A stretch of DNA of 64,000 nucleotides from Henckelia pumila. Taxonomy: Eukaryota > Streptophyta > Magnoliopsida > Lamiales > Gesneriaceae. The stretch is from assembly GCF_033568475.1 (NCBI RefSeq), contig NW_027331831.1, forward strand, positions 11,718,001 to 11,782,000. Reading direction: 5' to 3'. The notes beneath the pieces are model-generated. The model made no database searches, was not told the origin of the DNA, and saw only the letters and a program-made list of their open reading frames with translations. The position numbers and the translations under genes are program-made. Positions 58,861 to 64,000 of the stretch are shown here, in pieces. Every line of letters begins with the position of its first letter. Within the stretch, counting starts at the first letter, position 1.

Positions 58861-61800
58861 ATTCCTCCCCTCTAAGAAATGATTTCGTCCTCGAAATCGT
58901 ATTCATCCGGAATATCAAATCTAATTGACTGAATGATTATCTGAAGTGATTCTCACTTCAATCATCCAACTCTGCATTTCGTATCTCACTTCATCTTTCA
59001 ATCTCTTGTCAGATTATTACTTCGAATCTGCTTCTATTCTCTTGTAATCAGTATCTATTCAGTAGTACTTTAAGTCATTGAAACGACTTTGTTCTGAGCT
59101 GTTTCTTTCTTCAATCAAGGATTTGTCGAATAATAGACTTAACTCAGAATCTCGTCAATATCTATCTCATCTGAATAAAGTACATACGAAGAATCTACTG
59201 ATACTTCTTTCACTTAGATACTGAACTTATCCAGCTGAAAAGAATACATTCGTTCAATGAAATCATCAATTCTGTCTGACATTTCATTCAGTGAAATTCA
59301 TCCTTTGGGACGACTTGATTCTTTCTCTATATCATTCTATACAGAGTATAGAAATAAATCAAGTCTACACTGTTATTCAGTTCATCGCTTCAAGATTAGT
59401 ATTCAGCTTCATATTCTGAATCTGTAAATTAAACTCTGCCCTTTCTCTATTCTGAATTGAATGATGTTTTAAGAATAACTTTTTCACTTAACTAATCAAT
59501 TTCATCTTCAAAAGTTATATCTATCATTCAATTACTAATTCTGGTTCATCTTCTCTGCTTTCATTCCATACAGATTCATATTCATCATCCTTGTGTTCCT
59601 CAAATCACATCTGATCTGCTGACAACAAATCATGTCTGATCTGATATCATATACTTCAGTAGTATCATTCCAACACAAAGAAATCTGATTTCTTTTCATC
59701 ATATCATTATCTCAAAATCGATTCATTAGCTGTTACATGAATTATAATCATCAAGTGGCAACACATCAAGACAAGTAATACCGAATCAGGTATCAAAGTT
59801 CTGAGAATATTCTCAATATCCGGAAAATCAACTCAGATAATCCATCAATCGACAAATGGTATAATTCAATCACATATAACCAACTCTCAGAACATCAATC
59901 AATCAATCGATGCCACATCTGTTGAATAATTCTAAAGTCTTAATCCTGACAATAGATTGTAATCATTCCTGTAATTCATCATATCTCTATCTTCTTCACA
60001 GATCTGAATCGATAGTTGTTATTCACATCTCATACAGTGTATTCCACAAATTTGATTAGTCTATTCGGATTATTTCGTAATCAGAGTTTATGTTGTATTC
60101 ACAAATTTCAACGTATTCAGAACTGTTGATAATCGGTATCATATCAGATAAAATTTCATTCTCGAAATTCAATTCATTTTCTCTGATTATTCTTCCAATT
60201 CAAGGATAACATATTGTACCTTTACCTCAAAAAGTACTCAAAGTCTTCGAATCATCTGTAGTACAATGTAATAGTAAACTCAATGTTTCAATCTGAAACA
60301 TTATTTCTTGGCTTACTGTTCGTCTTACAACGAATCTAATCACAATTCAGTGATTTGATCATACAGACAAATTATCATATACAGTATTTCAAATCAATAA
60401 CTACCACCTGTTTACATCATATAAACGGCTTCATCTTGGTAGTTTCACAAATTACTCTTTCAAATCATGATCTCATTTCAATTTCTGGAGTTTCTAAACT
60501 ATCACTGAACTAATCTGGTCAATGATTTGCAACTTCATCAGAAACTCTTTCTACGTTTAACTTCGAAAACATACTAATTCAGTTCCATCTAGTTGCTATA
60601 TCTTCTGATAAAACAATTATTGGATGAATCCCAAATTCATTGTTGTGCATTTTCTTCAAAATCTGATATTTCTTTTCGAACATATCAAGCACAATCAGAT
60701 AATCAATCATAATAGAATTCATTCATTCTGATCTGAGGCTTCAATTCATATCTTAATCTGGCATTCTGTATTGAATTCTCATCGCTTCAGTTACTTTCTG
60801 TGTTTATTTCATCATCTGAACAGTTCTGGCTTGCTTTCAATCAAAATCATTCTGATTGGTCATATATTCATCTGAATATTCAAACGAGAATACACAAAAT
60901 CTAAAATCAATTGATTGAATGCCTGTTTCGTTCTTCATTTCTATTTCTCAATTGAATTCTAATAACTTGATCTCATCTCAATGTGCTTTAATCCTTCCAA
61001 ATCAATTCTCACTTAATTTGGATTACAGCGATTCTGACTGTTTTAGTATCTCTCTCGATACTCAAGCACATAAATTCAAAAGATCAATTAAGCACACATT
61101 CATCTCTTCTCTTCGTTCTATTTCCCAAATCTCAATTGGAAATTCTATCAGTTACGAGTCAAAAATATTATGATATACTGAATGTATACATCAACCAATC
61201 AGTAACTCTTGAAATTCATAATCAGGGAAACTCACTTAAGTCAAGGTCATCCACAGAACAATAATATGAATGACAATATGCTAAGTGAAAACAACTCACT
61301 AGCATCTCAACTCAAGATAAGTAGATCAAATCAGACTCTATAAAAAAATAAGAGTCAATCAAAATCGATTGAGGTCGGTACCAAAACCTCAAAATCAATA
61401 TCAAGAATTTCAAAAATCATGATTTTATGATGTAATAACTTCAGTAAAATCAAATAAAGACTCATCTGTAATTGATTTTCATATCATCATCTATTTTGTA
61501 AACCTCAAAAGCAGTATTCAATTCATAAACTCATCAATTCTCTGATAAATTCCAGTTCACAACTTAAACTAAAGTCAAGAATCTTACTGAAATATATCTG
61601 TCATCTCTACTCATCGGCATATCTTTCAATTCTGGTTTAGATCATGAACATATCTAGTGCATTGAATATACTTATTTCAGAATATTTTTGTAATCAAACA
61701 TCATATAGCAAACCGAAATCACAGAATCTTAATTTGAGATTCTATATCATCATATTCAATTGCACATTATGTTCTTACTGATCTAATTTAATCGCTTCTT

Positions 61801-62985
61801 ATCATCAATTCTTCTACTCATCTGTATTCGATTATTGCATCATCATCAATCATGCAACATAAACAGATATTTCAATACGAACAAAATCATCTTCAGTTTC
61901 AGTTCATCGAAGCAATAGTTCCATTCTTCAGTTCAATTCACACAGTCTCTTTTCTGATACAGAGGTGATCATATAATAAGCTTTCAGCTATTATGAATCT
62001 ATTGCACCAATAATGAACAGGTCAAAACAAAATAATTCTGTTACCTGAAATTTCAATCTCAGGTGCAATTTCATTCTGATTCTCTGTATACTTCTGGAAT
62101 ATAAATTGTAGCTAAATATGTGTTTTCTCACACACCGTAGCATCTTTACAATTTTAGTCCTTTTGCTTCATCATTCAGCTTCAGTTCTATTAAACAAGAC
62201 TATGTCTTCCATAACATACTTCAGTCGTCAGCATTTATTCAGACCTATTTTTCGAATTCAAGCCATAACTAAACAACTCAATCTTGAGCTTCTGATCATT
62301 TACAATTCAAATAATTATAATAGGCTTGAAATCTAACAAGACATTCTTCAATACTCAAAATATTCAGCTTCTAAAAAATATATTTGTCCTTCTCATCATT
62401 TCTATCTATTGTGGCAAAGAAACATTAATAAAACTCTGTTCTGAGCACTTACCAACAAATAACTATACCTCTATTTTGTCAGAATTTTTTCGTCAAAATC
62501 TATAAGCTGGTTGCTAGGTCTTGAATTTGATAGACAGTCAATCTGATACATCATTCATCAATATCTTCCAGATATCTGAACATCAGTTCTTCAGAACAAC
62601 TTCTACCTGCAATATATCTATTCATTCGCTAATATTCTGTTTTTGTTCAATCAGAGATATTTCATTCAGCTGAGCAATAATACAGTTCTGTTCAATCTGA
62701 CCATACCATTCTGTTCAGTCTGGCCATACAACTCTGTCAGTCTGGGGTGCTTACGTCACCCAAAGAACACTGTTCTCTTCGATTCTGGGTGCTTACATCA
62801 CCCGGGGAAATTCTTATAATAACATCGATAAGAATTCAAAAATTTACAAATCAGTAAATTACTCAATTCAATTTCAAAAGTAGATCAAGAACACATGCAA
62901 TTTATTAAATCATTGAATCAAATACTGCATAATCATGCAATACTATAAATGCATGTGACTCACTCTACCCCGCTCAGCTTCTATC
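58861..62985 (-). mobile_element. Decayed interior of the old gypsy element
   Basis: No protease, RT or integrase motif could be read on either strand; stops are frequent in all frames. The plus strand is strikingly poor in G and rich in TCA/ATC-type triplets, so the minus strand is poor in C. This would fit an old minus-strand gag-pol eroded by C-to-T change. A short duplicated GGGTGCTTACnTCACCC motif lies at about 62744-62803. Identity as interior rests on the polypurine tract at its left edge. Confidence 0.45.
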
Positions 62986-64000
62986 TGTTGGAAAACTGTG
63001 TTCAGATCAATTAAGAATTGATACCCGGTGCAGCGGAAGTTTAAAATTTTATTTTATTATATGGAACGATTCCATATATGGGTATCAAAACTTTTACGAT
63101 TAAATTTGTTCAAGTAAAAATAAAATCACAATTAAATTTTTACCTCTCAAGCAAAGGCTTGATCGTGGACTCCAACAGAATTTAATCTGCTCTTCTTGTA
63201 AATCCCGGGAACCGATGACAGTCACGATCTAAATCCGGAATTAGGTCCACGAATGAAAAACAGAAACCCTCTGATTGACTGCACTAGAAATCAATCAAAA
63301 GTTTTACGTAGAGAATAAACAGATATGATCTGTTAATTTGATTTGTAATTTTTCACAAAAATCACAAGCCGAATTTTCTCCAAAAGGGACAGAGGATTTC
63401 GAAAATCCCCTTGAATAATATAGGCTGAAATTCGAAAATTGCAAGACTGAAATTCTCATGGAATTTTCGAACACTGCAGTATATTTATAGATAATTTCTA
63501 GACTAGATTAAGTTATAACTGTATTTGGACTCTAACTCCTTAGGGCCCACAATCCATAACTTAAGCCCAACAAGCCAAGCCCGTTGTTCTAAAAATTAAT
63601 ATAAAATTCATCGTGACTCCGATTGATAAACTGATTTCACCAATGTGCACAGAAACCATTTCTGCATCTTTTAGAGTCAAGATAATTTTTCTGAATCCGA
63701 ATTCAGTGATTTCCAAAAATGCCCATCCCTATGTCATTTTAGGAAATCCCACTCCCTTTTAATTAAGAAGTCCAAATTCTCTTTCATTAAATTTAACTCT
63801 TTAAATTTAACTATCTCTACGGGATTTTAGTAATCCATTACTTGTGTAACCCTCAATGGTTCAGGAATACAGCTAGCCGTGGGCTCACAACTCCTTGTGA
63901 CTCGGAACAACAATTTTCGACTTACCCATCGAATCATGGTAAGAGCGCCTAGCAACATCGCCCCATGATTCCCTAGGTATTACTGATAGTGCCTGCAAGA
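62986..64000. mobile_element. Copia-type LTR, incomplete at window end
   Basis: It begins TGTTGGAAAACTGTGTTCAG inside the decayed gypsy sequence. It continues with GATACCCGGTGCAGCGGAAG, a CCATATATGG palindrome, and a CGCCTAGCAACATCGCCCCA stretch, all familiar from plant copia LTRs (recalled). No coding sequence and no primer-binding site is visible. The other end, orientation and target duplication lie beyond 64000. Confidence 0.55.

Noticed and set aside
60919-61173. 84-codon plus-strand frame in the decayed gypsy interior
   Set aside because: Ser/Leu/Ile-rich composition reflects the low-G plus strand. No motif, and it is opposite to the element's coding strand.

Overview
This is nuclear DNA of a flowering plant, almost certainly a eudicot. 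The genes are split by GT-AG introns, the spacers are very AT-rich, and nearly every plant transposon class is present (copia, gypsy, Helitron, hAT, Mutator-like, CACTA, Stowaway). The flavour of the LTR elements suggests an asterid, perhaps Lamiales, but that is a guess. No tRNA, rRNA, CRISPR array or prokaryotic operon was found.

Genes. Four genes look intact: a multi-pass membrane protein (6817-7809, +, no intron in the coding region), a BUB3.3-type WD40 checkpoint protein (13885-17399, -, nine exons), plastid MINE1 (18459-20270, -, two exons) and the mitochondrial DUF155/RMD1-type protein RRG (39215-42845, +, seven exons). All exon junctions were worked out by hand and keep frame. From memory, RRG, MINE1 and BUB3.3 are consecutive Arabidopsis loci (At1g69380, At1g69390, At1g69400), so this looks like conserved microsynteny in which the MINE1-RRG spacer has been filled with about 19 kb of transposons.

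6.8-17.4 kb. The convergent pair [membrane gene + / BUB3.3 -] seems to have been duplicated in tandem and then decayed reciprocally. Unit 1 keeps the membrane gene and has a broken BUB3.3 3' half (8361-9310). Unit 2 keeps BUB3.3 and has only two pieces of the membrane gene (9311-9520 and 11870-12052). A Stowaway-like MITE nested inside another member of its own family, in opposite orientation, sits at 11093-11620.

0-6.7 kb. Repeats: a copia RNase H stump, a degenerate AT-rich repeat block shared with 23.5-25.3 kb, a Helitron 3' end at 5249, a hAT MITE, a Mutator-like MITE with a perfect 9-bp target duplication, a foldback element and a tRNA-like SINE head.

20.3-39.2 kb. A 252-bp Helitron, a second Helitron 3' end with an RPA-like gene remnant behind it, a tandem duplication of about 0.9 kb, and a minisatellite (unit about 115 bp) cut in two by a 6995-bp copia element. 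That copia element has no pol, and its gag is interrupted by a 2094-bp solo gypsy LTR. Next come CACTA remnants and two members of one hAT MITE family, one of which carries a further foldback.

42.8-64 kb. A hAT element with a perfect 8-bp target duplication, then the 3' LTR of an old minus-strand gypsy element split by a young 10.2-kb gypsy chromovirus (48115-58362). The young element's gag and pol are separated by a plausible 204-nt intron, and its reverse transcriptase motif is damaged. The decayed interior of the old gypsy element (58861-62985) runs up to a copia-type LTR that leaves the window.
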